DNA from: Parabacteroides sp. An277
GTDB lineage: Bacteria > Bacteroidota > Bacteroidia > Bacteroidales > Tannerellaceae
Assembly: GCF_002159645.1 (NCBI RefSeq)
Contig: NZ_NFJB01000009.1
Location: forward strand, 1 to 64,000
Length of the DNA stretch: 64,000 nucleotides
Direction: 5' to 3'
Shown here piece by piece: positions 53,473 to 62,629 of this stretch (position 1 is its first letter; every line of letters starts with the position of its first letter). The position numbers were made by a program, and so were the translations under genes. The notes beneath the pieces are model-generated. The model was given only the letters and a program-made list of their open reading frames with translations. It had not been told where the DNA came from and searched no databases.

Positions 53473-55770
53473 TTATAAGGTAAGCGACACTTCGACGCCT
53501 ACTTGCAAAGGTTTCCCTTTTTGGATGAAAGGATTGCCGAACGATTCGAAATAGAAGGCGGCATAGTCCGTGTTTGTCAGGTTGCGGCTCCAAAGGCTGA
53601 GGTTGATTTTATCCTTGCGGACACCAACACGGGCGTTAAGTGTCAGGTAGAAATCCTGGGCGATATCGTTATATTCGGTCCAGAAGATCTTGCCGGCACC
53701 GTTCAGTTGGGCCGAGGCGTAAAACTGGTCGAGCCATTTGTCCCGGAGCGGGAGGTTGTATTGGAGGCCGAGGCTGGCCGTGTGGCGCGGCGTATAGGGT
53801 ACGTAATTTCCGGAAAAGTCTTGCTGTCCGTTGTCGTAGTCGCGGAAAGTGGCGTGCGTGAAGCCATAATTAAAGTCGGCCGTCAGTCCGGTAGCAAGCA
53901 GGGCACGCAAGGAGGCTTCCACTCCGGTGCTGCGGGCTTTTCCGGCGTTGGTCAGTATGCGTCCGTTGCCGCTGTTCACGAACTTGGTTAATTGCAGGTC
54001 GTTGATATCCATGTAGAAGGCAGTTAGTTCGGCATGGAGGCGGCCATCCACCAGTTCACTGCGGATACCTAACTCGTAGTTCCAGCTCTGTTCGGGTTTG
54101 TAGGAGGCTACTTCATCGACCGGTGTCGGTTCTTGGAGCTCGCCAGGTATCATCGATTGGAAGGCGCTCATCATGTCGTATTGCATTTGCGCTTGCATCA
54201 CGTCGGCCGACATCTGCACGTTGTATCCGCCTGTCTTATATCCTTTCGCTACCGAAACATAGGTGTAAGTCGACGGATGGCATTGGTATTTCAAAGAGAC
54301 TTTGGGGAGCACTTGCCAGAAGTCTTGCGAGGCATGGGCGTCCATTACGGTCGCTTCATACATATTTCCCAAAGGTATCTCCATGTTGCCCATCACGGCA
54401 GAAAGGTTCATCTTCGCTTCCGAATTGTAGCTGAGTTTCTGCTTCTCATAGTCTAAGCGCACGCCGGCTGTAAGCGAAAGCCCTTCGATAAAGAGGTTGT
54501 TATAAGTAGATTGATGGAAAAGGGCGAGGCCGAACGAGGGCGTATCGAACGTACCGGGGATGTAAAGCTCCTCGTCGGTGATCACGAGCGACGGCATCCG
54601 TGGGTTATTTTCTTTGATTTGGTCGAACACGGGCTGGAGTATTTCCTGGATACCATCCTCTTTGAAGGTAACGGGACCTTCGGTGTGCAAGCTGTTATAG
54701 AATCCATACACTCCCACGGACCAGTGGTAGTTCTGTTCCTTCACGCTCTTGAGGGCGATTTCTTGGCTGACGGCATGTTGGCGTTGCGTTTGGTTGAGCG
54801 TGAAGATAGACTTGGGCGAGAAGTCCTGGTCCATCCGCATGTCGTCGTCCAAATACTGATATCCGGTCGTGCTGCTCAATTGGAAGAGGTCGTTTTTATA
54901 TTCCACGAGGAAACTGTTCGAGAGCATGGTGCGCTTATACGAAGAGGGGTCGTTGATGCTGACGGGTGCAATCACGCCCGTCTCGCGGTCGTACAAGCCA
55001 TACGGGAACGCGCCTTGGTCGGTATAATCGCCTGAAAAGGTATAGGCGAGGCGGAGGTTGGGGTTTAATCTTCCTTCCAGACGGATACGTCCACCGACGG
55101 ATTGCTGTTCGTCTGCCTTCTCGCCGGTATATTCATTCTCGAAGAAGCCACTGTTCCGGTCGTAATAGACGCCTGCCGTGAAACCGAACTTCTCGTTTAT
55201 CACGCCATAGTGCGACGCCTTGACCTTTACCTGCCCATAGTTCCCTGCCGAGACAGACACCTTCTTGCCTTGGAAGTCGAAGGGCGAAATGGTGTAGATA
55301 TTGACAATGCCACCCATGGCATTGCGTCCGTAGAGTGTCCCTTGCGGGCCGCGGAGCACCTCAATGCGCTGGATGTCGGTCAGTTCGAAATCGAAGGTAC
55401 TTTTATCTAAGTAGGGGACGTTATCCACGTACATTCCAATCGATTGTCCGCTGCTACGCGCCCCGATGCCGCGTATATAGACGGCCGACGTCAGTTTGGC
55501 CCCGTAGTCCGGGATATATAAATTGGGCACAAACGAGCTCAAGTCCTTGAGCTCGTCGATTTGCCTGCCCGCTATCTGCAGTGGCGAGAGTACGGAGACC
55601 GCCGCCGGGAGTGTCCGGAGGTCGTTTGTTTCTTTGGTCGACGACGTGAGCACTACCTCGTCGATATTATACGTGCGTATGGTGTCGTTCGGGTTCACCT
55701 CCTCGGCCGCTCCCGCCGCCTGCGTCCCCGCTGCCAGCAGGAGAGCCATAATCCAATCTTGTTTCATCAT
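53473..55770 (-). CDS. TonB-dependent outer-membrane receptor (not SusC type)
   Basis: A 765-residue receptor lacking the carboxypeptidase-like extension of SusC. Signal peptide MMKQDWIMALLLAAGTQAAGA is followed by a TonB box region (YNIDEVVLTSSTKE) and the plug (IQRIEVLRGPQGTLYGRNAMGGIVNIYT, about 130-158). A 22-strand-type barrel ends VGVEVSLTL. Its resemblance is to iron-siderophore or vitamin receptors of the FecA/pesticin class; the substrate is not readable. A second ATG one codon in (55767) is possible. No SusD partner is adjacent. Confidence 0.9.
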   Translation of the reverse strand: MMKQDWIMALLLAAGTQAAGAAEEVNPNDTIRTYNIDEVVLTSSTKETNDLRTLPAAVSVLSPLQIAGRQIDELKDLSSFVPNLYIPDYGAKLTSAVYIRGIGARSSGQSIGMYVDNVPYLDKSTFDFELTDIQRIEVLRGPQGTLYGRNAMGGIVNIYTISPFDFQGKKVSVSAGNYGQVKVKASHYGVINEKFGFTAGVYYDRNSGFFENEYTGEKADEQQSVGGRIRLEGRLNPNLRLAYTFSGDYTDQGAFPYGLYDRETGVIAPVSINDPSSYKRTMLSNSFLVEYKNDLFQLSSTTGYQYLDDDMRMDQDFSPKSIFTLNQTQRQHAVSQEIALKSVKEQNYHWSVGVYGFYNSLHTEGPVTFKEDGIQEILQPVFDQIKENNPRMPSLVITDEELYIPGTFDTPSFGLALFHQSTYNNLFIEGLSLTAGVRLDYEKQKLSYNSEAKMNLSAVMGNMEIPLGNMYEATVMDAHASQDFWQVLPKVSLKYQCHPSTYTYVSVAKGYKTGGYNVQMSADVMQAQMQYDMMSAFQSMIPGELQEPTPVDEVASYKPEQSWNYELGIRSELVDGRLHAELTAFYMDINDLQLTKFVNSGNGRILTNAGKARSTGVEASLRALLATGLTADFNYGFTHATFRDYDNGQQDFSGNYVPYTPRHTASLGLQYNLPLRDKWLDQFYASAQLNGAGKIFWTEYNDIAQDFYLTLNARVGVRKDKINLSLWSRNLTNTDYAAFYFESFGNPFIQKGKPLQVGVEVSLTL

Positions 55771-55871
55771 CTGTCCGTTTTAATTTAAACGGTGCAAAGA
55801 AACGACAAAAAGGGGAGATGGGCAATCACTACATGTGGTGATTTTCATTTGGAGGTTTCAGCCGTCATGAT

Positions 55872-57068
55872 TTATGGCACTACTATTTTCTTTGTCTCGT
55901 TTCCCGCGCGAACGATGTAAAGACCTTTCGGGAGGTTTTGTATCGTAACGACACCTTGCTTTTTAGCCCGATAATAGCATTTACCGGAAAGGGTGAAGAT
56001 ATAGATATCGGTGGTTTGGTCGAGCGTGAGGCGAATCGTTCCGTCGTCTGTTTGGATGCGGAGCGTTTGCGCGGCAAGTGGCTCGTTGGCTGTCGTGCCG
56101 CTCTTTGGATAGTAGGTCATGACGGTACTTCCCTCGATCCATTCCTCGCCCGTCAGCGCGTTATGTTCCATCCAGCGGAGGATTTCTGGATTGCCGTAGG
56201 TTACTTCCGCCCGGATTTCGTTGCGTGAGAAGTCGGCCTCATCGGCTCCTTTCGAACCTACGGCTTGGTAGACGTTCCGGTTCGATTTCAGGTTCTCGTC
56301 GTATCGGTTTTCAAGGAGCGAAGTGTAGCGTAGGTTTCCCGCTTCGTCGAAGTTCTGCTGGATATCGATTAGGCATTGCCCCCGCTCGTTGTAGACGGTG
56401 GAGTCGATGGAGGAGAGGTATTCGTTCGGCATCCCATAATACGCATAGCGGTCGGTGCGGACGATACGCCCGCCTTCGTAGAGTGTCTTATCCATTCGAT
56501 CGGAGATGATAAGCGTCGTGTCGCGCATCCAGGTCGTATCGCTCGTAATGGAAGTTATGTGCTGTCCGCTTTCATCATACGTGTAAAGGTCCACGCAATG
56601 CTCGTGCTCATTGTCGTAATCATAATCGTAGGTGTCTTGGCGGGTGAGCCGCGCCTGGTCGTCGTATTGCTTCAGGGTGTGTTGGAGGAGGAGGAACCAC
56701 GCCCCGTCGCGCCAGATATGGTGTTTCTCCTCGGTTTCATTCCCTTGCGCGTCGAACGTGCTGCTGCTCCAGCTGTCGGCTACCCATTGCCCGTCGGCCC
56801 AATCATATCCTTTTGTCAAGACCAGGTTTCTTGCCTCGTCATACTGGCATTCCCTCTTCGAGTTCGGCGCCCATGCCTGGGTATTCTCGTTCCATCGGTA
56901 GTCGGTCTGCTCGGCCAGGTCTCCTTGCTCGTTGGCATATAGGTAAACGGACTTTTCGGAAGGTTCGCCCCGCCAGTACGTGATGGTGCTATCCGGCAAA
57001 GCTGCGTTTTGTGCTTGGGCGGCAGAGGCCAGTGCGACTGCCATCCCTAAAAGGTTCTGTTTCTTCAT
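55872..57068 (-). CDS. Secreted protein with YD-like repeats and C-terminal sorting-type tail
   Basis: A 398-residue exported protein (signal MKKQNLLGMAVALASAAQAQ). The body has imperfect repeats of the form Y-D-x-x-G-x-x-x (CQYDEARNLVLTKGYDW, STFDAQGNETEEKHHIW, YTYDESGQHITSI, NFDEAGNLRYTSLLENRYDEN), like Rhs/YD sequences. The last 75 residues (LRIQTDDGTIRLTLDQTTDIYIFTLSGKC...GLYIVRAGNETKKIVVP) resemble type IX or DUF6383-type sorting tails, and the end of the GLUG protein at 11017-13008. Function unknown. The promoter is at 57107-57100. Confidence 0.75.
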   Translation of the reverse strand: MKKQNLLGMAVALASAAQAQNAALPDSTITYWRGEPSEKSVYLYANEQGDLAEQTDYRWNENTQAWAPNSKRECQYDEARNLVLTKGYDWADGQWVADSWSSSTFDAQGNETEEKHHIWRDGAWFLLLQHTLKQYDDQARLTRQDTYDYDYDNEHEHCVDLYTYDESGQHITSITSDTTWMRDTTLIISDRMDKTLYEGGRIVRTDRYAYYGMPNEYLSSIDSTVYNERGQCLIDIQQNFDEAGNLRYTSLLENRYDENLKSNRNVYQAVGSKGADEADFSRNEIRAEVTYGNPEILRWMEHNALTGEEWIEGSTVMTYYPKSGTTANEPLAAQTLRIQTDDGTIRLTLDQTTDIYIFTLSGKCYYRAKKQGVVTIQNLPKGLYIVRAGNETKKIVVP

Positions 57069-57099
57069 ATCACTGCTGCATTTATGTATTATATGGAAA

Positions 57100-57107
57100 C
57101 AAATGTA
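57100..57107 (-). promoter_or_regulatory. Promoter -7 element of the YD-repeat protein gene
   Basis: Minus-strand TACATTTG, 32 bp before the ATG at 57068. Confidence 0.65.
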
Positions 57108-57233
57108 TGGCTTATTATTTAAACCCGCAAGCGTACCCGTGTCTTTTGCTTTATAAAAGAATATCTTTTCCTTTCATCCCGAGATGTTTTCTATTATCAG
57201 CCGAGATAGTAGCTGTCGTTTCGTTATATTTTG

Positions 57234-57241
57234 TATCTTTG
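57234..57241 (+). promoter_or_regulatory. Promoter -7 element of the HU-like gene at 57446
   Basis: TATCTTTG. Transcription from about 57248 would carry the whole palindromic array 57260-57431 in a leader of about 200 bases. Confidence 0.7.
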
Positions 57242-57259
57242 CATCCAAGATATTAGTCC

Positions 57260-57431
57260 TACGAGAATTGGCGCAAAATACTGCGACATGTCTCGAAAAT
57301 ATATGCGGCAATTGGTGCAAATAGTTGCTGGATATGGTGCATGATTAATAGGTCGGCTTTGAGGGGATAGGGTCTCGGTTGATAGGGACTACTATCTCGG
57401 CGGAAAAGAACTACTATCTTGGATAAACTAT
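57260..57431. repeat. 22-bp periodic array in the leader of the HU-like gene
   Basis: Units start at 57260, 57282, 57304 and 57326 with core TGCGGCAATTGGTGCA. The same 22-bp phase then continues with another core: TCGG/TTGG at 57353, 57375, 57397 and 57419, the last two units reading ACTACTATCTCGG and ACTACTATCTTGG. An inverse copy of CTACTATCTCGG lies at 57200-57211. It ends 15 bp before the ATG and resembles 13406-13566. Confidence 0.8.
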
Positions 57432-57445
57432 TATAAGTTAAGGAT

Positions 57446-58039
57446 ATGGCGAAATATAAATTAGAGAAGAATTTACAACCTACGAAGGATGGAAAGTGGT
57501 TGTATCATGCGCAATTTGTGCCAGAATGGACGGTGCGCGAAGAGGAATTGTTGGACAACGTGCGGGAACGTACGGCGCTCACGTCGGCAGATTTGAAGTC
57601 GGCACTCCAGATTCTACAGGATTTGATGGTCGAGGCGCTGCGGGCCGGGCGAAATGTGGAATTGCCAGGTATCGGGACGTTTAGCGTGGTGTTGAAGCAT
57701 CGCCCGATTGAAGACAAGGCGAAGATACGGGCCGAGTCGATACGTTTCCGTGATGTGACGTTCCGTTCGTGCAGCCAGTTGCGCAACCGGTTGGCCGGGA
57801 TGACGTTCAGCCGCGTAGAGAGCGAAGAACCTTCTGTCCTGACCGACGAGGAGCGCGAGCAACGCACGTTGGCTTATCTGGAAACGCATCCGTATATAAC
57901 AGGCAAGACGTATGCCGCGCTCAACGAGTGCCGTGCCAGCAAATCCGCGGCCGACCTTCGCCGGATGCTGCGCGAAGGAAAGCTGACGCGCAAGCGGTTC
58001 GGGAACGTTTGGCTTTATTCACCCGCCCAAGAGGAGTAA
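57446..58039 (+). CDS. HU-family DNA-binding protein with C-terminal helical domain
   Basis: A 197-residue cytosolic protein. Residues 1-120 are HU/IHF-like in the long Bacteroidales form (TALTSADLKSALQILQDLMVEALRAGRNVELPGIGTFSVVL, then VTFRSCSQLRNRL). Residues of about 130-190 form a second domain (DEEREQRTLAYLETHPYITGKTYAALNECRASKSAADLRRMLREGKLTRKRFGNVWLY) that looks like a winged helix-turn-helix. Two DNA-binding units on one chain suggest bridging or site-specific binding. The palindromic array in its own leader is a candidate target. Confidence 0.85.
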   Translation: MAKYKLEKNLQPTKDGKWLYHAQFVPEWTVREEELLDNVRERTALTSADLKSALQILQDLMVEALRAGRNVELPGIGTFSVVLKHRPIEDKAKIRAESIRFRDVTFRSCSQLRNRLAGMTFSRVESEEPSVLTDEEREQRTLAYLETHPYITGKTYAALNECRASKSAADLRRMLREGKLTRKRFGNVWLYSPAQEE

Positions 58040-58072
58040 AATGCACGGCTCTTTCTTTTAAAAACGGTAACC

Positions 58073-58138
58073 CTGTTAGGGGCGGACCCATGTGTCCGCC
58101 TGATACGTTGGTTCCACATCAAGGCAGACACACAGGTC
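58073..58138. repeat. AGGGGCGGA/TCCGCC inverted element
   Basis: TTAGGGGCGGACC...GGTCCGCCTGA on the left and AAGGCAGAC...GTCTGCCCCTAC on the right form nested inverted repeats. A related sequence, TGTAGGGGCGGATTG..., is at 63951-63975. Resembles a dispersed REP-type element. Confidence 0.65.
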
Positions 58139-58219
58139 TGCCCCTACAGTTAAATGAAAGAACCAGGGGTAAAATGCGATTTTACCCCCATCCTATATCC
58201 TTTTTTCCATTTTATTAAT

Positions 58220-58227
58220 TACCTTTG
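58220..58227 (+). promoter_or_regulatory. Promoter -7 element of nahK-MFS
   Basis: TACCTTTG, 31 bp before the ATG at 58258. Confidence 0.7.
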
Positions 58228-58257
58228 CCGGAAATAAATAATTAAACAATCAATATC

Positions 58258-59355
58258 ATGGCGAAAACGAAAGATGATTATTTGGCTATATTGAGCCAGT
58301 TCGATTTGAAAGACAAGGTAGTAAGTGCAGAACCGTTTGGAAACGGGCATATCAATGATACGCTGAAGGTAACGACCGAAGGCGGTGACATCAAATATGT
58401 ATTGCAACGCATCAACCATCTCATTTTTACCAACGTGGACATGCTCCAGGAGAATATCCGCATCGTGACGACTCACATCCGCGAGAAGCTCGAAGCCGCC
58501 GGGACGGCAGACATCGACCGCCGGGTACTGACCTTTTTCCCTACCAAAGACGGGAAAAACTACTATTTCGATGGGGAGAACTATTGGCGCGTGAGCCTTT
58601 TTATTCCCCGTTCGAAGAGCTACGAAGAGGTGACGCCGGAGCTTTCCTACGAAGCCGGGCGCGCATTTGGTGATTTTCAGACTATGCTCTCCGACTTGCC
58701 GGAAGGAACACTGGGAGAGACCATTCCTAATTTCCACAACATGGAGTTCCGCCTGCAACAGTTCCGCGAGGCTGTAGCAGCCGATGCAGCCGGACGGGTA
58801 GGGGCGGTCCGGCAGCTCATCGATGAAATAGAACAACGGGCCGACGCGATGTGCATCCAAGAACGCCTGTACCGCGAAGGCAAGCTGAAGAAACGTACGA
58901 ACCATTGCGACACGAAGGTGAACAATATGCTCTTCGATGCGGATACGGACGAGGTGCTGTGCGTGATCGACCTCGACACGGTGATGCCCGGGTTCGTCCT
59001 TTCCGACATAGGCGATTTCATCCGCACGGCAGGTAATACCGGTGTCGAAGATGATGAGAACCTCGACCGCGTAGGCGTGAACATCCCCATCTTCGAAGCC
59101 TATACACGCGGCTATATGGAAAAGGCCCAGGCGTTCCTGACGCCCACGGAAATCAAGCTCTTGCCCTACGGCGGACGTCTCCTGACCTATATGCAGACGG
59201 TACGCTTCCTGACAGACTACCTCAACGGCGATACCTACTACAAGATACACTATCCGGAGCATAACCTGGTGCGCACGAAAGCCCAGTTCAAGCTCTTGCA
59301 GAGCCTCGAAGCACATGCGGCAGAGATGGATGGATTTATGAATCAATGGTTATAA
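58258..59355 (+). CDS. nahK: N-acetylhexosamine 1-kinase
   Basis: Phosphorylates N-acetylgalactosamine or N-acetylglucosamine at C1 with ATP, salvaging sugars from mucin or milk-type glycans. The 365-residue aminoglycoside-phosphotransferase fold aligns with the bifidobacterial NahK: FGNGHINDTLKVTT (27-40), THIRE, the catalytic loop NHCDTKVNNML (215-225) with D218, and the metal site VIDLDTVMPG (236-245). The C-terminal YPEHNLVRTKAQFKLLQSLE also matches. Genes of this type in Bacteroides are often mislabelled mucin-desulfating sulfatase. It forms an operon with the MFS gene 7 bp downstream. Confidence 0.82.
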   Translation: MAKTKDDYLAILSQFDLKDKVVSAEPFGNGHINDTLKVTTEGGDIKYVLQRINHLIFTNVDMLQENIRIVTTHIREKLEAAGTADIDRRVLTFFPTKDGKNYYFDGENYWRVSLFIPRSKSYEEVTPELSYEAGRAFGDFQTMLSDLPEGTLGETIPNFHNMEFRLQQFREAVAADAAGRVGAVRQLIDEIEQRADAMCIQERLYREGKLKKRTNHCDTKVNNMLFDADTDEVLCVIDLDTVMPGFVLSDIGDFIRTAGNTGVEDDENLDRVGVNIPIFEAYTRGYMEKAQAFLTPTEIKLLPYGGRLLTYMQTVRFLTDYLNGDTYYKIHYPEHNLVRTKAQFKLLQSLEAHAAEMDGFMNQWL

Positions 59356-59362
59356 TACAGTT

Positions 59363-60649
59363 ATGACAGAGACGATTAAACGCCACATTTCGCCCATTGC
59401 GTGGGTGCCGACCGTCTATTTTGCCATGGGAATGCCCTTCGTGGTACTGAACATGGTGACGGCGTTGATGTTTAAGGGACTGGGAATATCAGACGCACAA
59501 ATCGCCTTTTGGACGTCCATCATCATGTTCCCCTGGACGATAAAGCCTTTGTGGAGTCCCTTCCTGGAAATGTTCAAGACGAAGAAGTATTTCGTCGTCT
59601 TGACGCAGTTCTGTTCGGGTGTATTCTTCGGATTGGTAGCCTTGTCGCTGCAACTGCCTCACTTCTTTGCCATATCGATTGCCCTCTTGGGTGTCATTGC
59701 CTTTAGTGGGGCGACCCATGACGTGGCGACGGATGGCGTCTACATGGCCGTCCTTTCAAAAGAGGACCAGGCGAAATACATTGGATGGCAAGGTGCATTC
59801 TATAATGTAGCGAAGCTCGCTGCCACGGGAGGTTTGGTGTACTTAGCCGGCTACCTGATAGAACACATTGGTGTGGTACATGCTTGGATGACCATCATGG
59901 GGTGCTGCGGTGCCATCATGCTCCTCTTGGCACTCTATCATTGGAAGATGCTCCCTAGCGACCAGACGGAAGAGCGTCATGCAGTAACGAGTCTTCGTGC
60001 GACATGGGAAGCCCTGAAGGAGGTCATCCTCACTTTCTTCCAAAAGAAGTATATCGCGCTCTACATCTTGTTCATTATCCTCTATCGTTTCGCAGAAGGA
60101 TTGGTGATGAAGATTGTACCTCTCTTCCTGAAAGCACCGATAGGCGACGGAGGATTGGGACTGACGGAACAAGAGATAGGATTCTATTACGGGACGTTTG
60201 GCGCGGCAGCCTTCGTGTTGGGGTCGTTCTTGGCAGGTTATTTTATCTCGCACTTCGGCTTGCGCAAGACGTTGTTCTTCCTTTGCTGCGTGTTCAACTT
60301 TCCTTTTGCCGTCTATCCGCTCTTGGCACATTTCCAGCCCGATAGTGCTTGCTTGATAGGTGGAGGCATTACGTTTGAATATTTCGGGTATGGATTCGGG
60401 TTCGTAGGCCTGACGCTCTTCATGATGCAACAAGTAGCTCCTGGTAAACATCAGATGGCGCATTATGCGTTCGCTTCCGGCATTATGAACCTGGGTGTAA
60501 TGATTCCCGGTATGATAAGCGGATTCCTGAGCGATTGGTTAGGGTACGATCTCTTCTTTATCGTGGCGCTTTTTGCGGCTATCCCGGTACTTATCTTGGT
60601 TCATTTCCTTCCTTTCACCTATCCAGACCCGGAGAAACGGAAAAAGTGA
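59363..60649 (+). CDS. MFS transporter, AmpG-like, probable sugar importer
   Basis: An inner-membrane transporter of 428 residues with 12 predicted helices. The N-terminal pattern ISPIAWVPTVYFAMGMPFVVLNMVTALMFKGLG and GATHDVATDGVYMAVL in helix 4 resemble the AmpG-like branch of the major facilitator superfamily. The central loop (about 195-215) is polar, as usual. Direct linkage to nahK (7-bp gap) suggests import of N-acetylhexosamines or a disaccharide containing them. Substrate is inference from context. Confidence 0.85.
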   Translation: MTETIKRHISPIAWVPTVYFAMGMPFVVLNMVTALMFKGLGISDAQIAFWTSIIMFPWTIKPLWSPFLEMFKTKKYFVVLTQFCSGVFFGLVALSLQLPHFFAISIALLGVIAFSGATHDVATDGVYMAVLSKEDQAKYIGWQGAFYNVAKLAATGGLVYLAGYLIEHIGVVHAWMTIMGCCGAIMLLLALYHWKMLPSDQTEERHAVTSLRATWEALKEVILTFFQKKYIALYILFIILYRFAEGLVMKIVPLFLKAPIGDGGLGLTEQEIGFYYGTFGAAAFVLGSFLAGYFISHFGLRKTLFFLCCVFNFPFAVYPLLAHFQPDSACLIGGGITFEYFGYGFGFVGLTLFMMQQVAPGKHQMAHYAFASGIMNLGVMIPGMISGFLSDWLGYDLFFIVALFAAIPVLILVHFLPFTYPDPEKRKK

Positions 60650-60680
60650 AGAGACTATATTAAATAAGGTATAAAGAAAA

Positions 60681-60722
60681 AGGCTATCCGCATAGTTTAA
60701 AAACTAATTGGATAGCCTTTAT
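60681..60722. terminator. Terminator between the MFS and rpmE2 genes
   Basis: AAAAAGGCTATCC pairs with GGATAGCCTTTATT around a 20-base loop. A-runs and T-runs on both sides make it bidirectional for these convergent genes. Confidence 0.8.
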
Positions 60723-60743
60723 TAGGAGGAGAAAATGAATTTC

Positions 60744-60998
60744 TTACTTCTTCTTACGGTTACCGTAACGGCTCATGAACTTATCTACACGTCCTGCTGT
60801 GTCGACTAACTTAGCCTTACCTGTATAGAACGGGTGCGAAGTGTTAGAAATTTCCACCTTTACCAACGGATATGTTACACCGTCGATTTCGATAGTGTCT
60901 TTTGCATTAATAGTTGAACGAGTGATAAACATATCATCGTTTGACATGTCCTTGAATACAACAGGACGATAGTTCTCAGGATGAATACCTTTTTTCAT
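60744..60998 (-). CDS. rpmE2: 50S ribosomal protein L31 type B
   Basis: Ribosomal large-subunit protein of 84 residues in the zinc-free (type B) form, without the CxxC motif of type A. It starts [20 protein letters not shown] and contains [29 protein letters not shown], all typical. The promoter TACTTTTG is at 61067-61060, divergent from the aldolase gene. Confidence 0.97.
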   Translation of the reverse strand: MKKGIHPENYRPVVFKDMSNDDMFITRSTINAKDTIEIDGVTYPLVKVEISNTSHPFYTGKAKLVDTAGRVDKFMSRYGNRKKK

Positions 60999-61059
60999 TG
61001 TCTTATCTTCTTTTTAATTTATACTCTGTTTAATTTGGTAACCGGTATATTTTGGGTTG

Positions 61060-61067
61060 CAAAAGTA
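61060..61067 (-). promoter_or_regulatory. Promoter -7 element of rpmE2
   Basis: Minus-strand TACTTTTG, 62 bp before the ATG. Confidence 0.55.
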
Positions 61068-61172
61068 TGAATAACTTGCGAATAAAAAAAGGATTTCGCC
61101 TGTTTTTTTGCAGCGACGTGTTTTTTGGCTTATTTTATATCTTTAAGCTTTCCGATTTCCGAAGGAATATTA

Positions 61173-61180
61173 TATCTTTG
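61173..61180 (+). promoter_or_regulatory. Promoter -7 element of fbaA
   Basis: TATCTTTG, 37 bp before the ATG at 61218. Confidence 0.7.
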
Positions 61181-61217
61181 TGCAGATTTTTAATCATAAA
61201 CATAATACGTAATAATT

Positions 61218-62216
61218 ATGGTAAGTTACAAAGAATTAGGCCTGGTCAACACCAAGGAAATGTTCGCCAAGGCTATCAAAGGTGGTTATGCTATTCCTGC
61301 ATTCAACTTCAACAACATGGAGCAATTGCAGGCTATCGTGAAAGCAGCAGTAGAAACGAAATCTCCGGTTATCTTGCAGGTTTCGAAGGGTGCACGTAAT
61401 TATGCAAACCAGACATTGTTGCGCTATATGGCAGAAGGTGCCGTTGAATATGCAAAGGAATTAGGTTGCCCGAATCCTCAAATCGTGCTCCATTTGGACC
61501 ATGGTGACAGCTTCGAGTTGTGCAAGAGCTGCGTAGATATGGGCTTCTCTTCAGTCATGATTGATGGTTCTCATCTTCCTTACGAAGAAAACGTCGCTTT
61601 GACAAAGAAAGTAGTAGATTATGCGCATCAATATGACGTAACTGTAGAAGGTGAGTTGGGCGTATTGGCTGGTGTAGAAGACGAAGTATCAGCTGAACAT
61701 CACACTTATACGAATCCGGAAGAAGTAATCGATTTTGCTACACGTACGGGTTGTGATTCGTTGGCTATCTCTATTGGTACTTCTCATGGAGCTTATAAGT
61801 TCAAACCGGAACAGTGCCACGTAGATCCTGCTACGGGTCGTTTGGTTCCTCCTCCTTTGGCATTCGACGTATTGGATGCAGTAATGGAGAAATTGCCTGG
61901 ATTCCCTATCGTGCTTCATGGTTCTTCTTCTGTTCCTCAGGAATATGTAGATATGATCAACCAGTATGGTGGCAAGCTCGAAGCTGCTATCGGTATTCCG
62001 GAAGAAGAATTGCGTAAGGCGGCTAAGTCGGCTGTTTGCAAGATTAACATCGATTCAGATTCTCGTTTGGCTATGACCGCTGCTGTTCGCAAAGTATTTG
62101 CTGAAAAACCGGCTGAATTCGACCCGCGCAAGTACTTGGGACCGGCTCGTGATGAAATGGAAAAGCTTTACAAGCACAAAATTCTTAACGTATTGGGTTC
62201 AAACGATAAGTTGTAA
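61218..62216 (+). CDS. fbaA: Class II fructose-bisphosphate aldolase
   Basis: Zn2+-dependent glycolytic and gluconeogenic enzyme splitting fructose 1,6-bisphosphate into the two triose phosphates. The 332 residues carry FNFNNMEQLQAIV, the catalytic/metal motif VLHLDHGDSFELC (His-Asp-His about 92-95), the glutamate in VEGELGVLAGVEDEV, and the phosphate/metal loops GTSHGAYKF and VLHGSSSVP. Only the ATG at 61218 fits both promoter and family start. The codons look strongly biased, as in highly expressed genes. Confidence 0.96.
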   Translation: MVSYKELGLVNTKEMFAKAIKGGYAIPAFNFNNMEQLQAIVKAAVETKSPVILQVSKGARNYANQTLLRYMAEGAVEYAKELGCPNPQIVLHLDHGDSFELCKSCVDMGFSSVMIDGSHLPYEENVALTKKVVDYAHQYDVTVEGELGVLAGVEDEVSAEHHTYTNPEEVIDFATRTGCDSLAISIGTSHGAYKFKPEQCHVDPATGRLVPPPLAFDVLDAVMEKLPGFPIVLHGSSSVPQEYVDMINQYGGKLEAAIGIPEEELRKAAKSAVCKINIDSDSRLAMTAAVRKVFAEKPAEFDPRKYLGPARDEMEKLYKHKILNVLGSNDKL

Positions 62217-62235
62217 ATTCAAAACGTATAAAGCA

Positions 62236-62267
62236 AGGAAAGGCTGCTCCGCTGGGGCAGCCTTTTT
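62236..62267 (+). terminator. Terminator after fbaA
   Basis: AGGCTGC and GCAGCCT enclose a short loop, followed by six T. Confidence 0.85.
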
Positions 62268-62362
62268 TATATGTACTTGTGAGTGTTTATGCGGGAAGGA
62301 AATATTTCTTTGCCTAACACTAAAAAAGTTCCATTTAGTTTTGTAAAATAAGAAACAAGTCG

Positions 62363-62370
62363 TACCTTTG
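62363..62370 (+). promoter_or_regulatory. Promoter of the leader ORF-DUF4469 unit
   Basis: TACCTTTG is the -7 element and TTTG at 62340-62343 sits 19 bp upstream as the -33 element. Transcription from about 62377 would put the leader ATG (62394) near the 5' end. Confidence 0.75.
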
Positions 62371-62393
62371 GCATGAGTTAAACAAAGCATAAA

Positions 62394-62624
<231 letters not shown>

Positions 62625-62629
62625 AAATT

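Noticed and set aside
58219-59346. 375-codon frame on the minus strand
   Set aside because: Mirror of the nahK gene, which has clear kinase motifs and a promoter.
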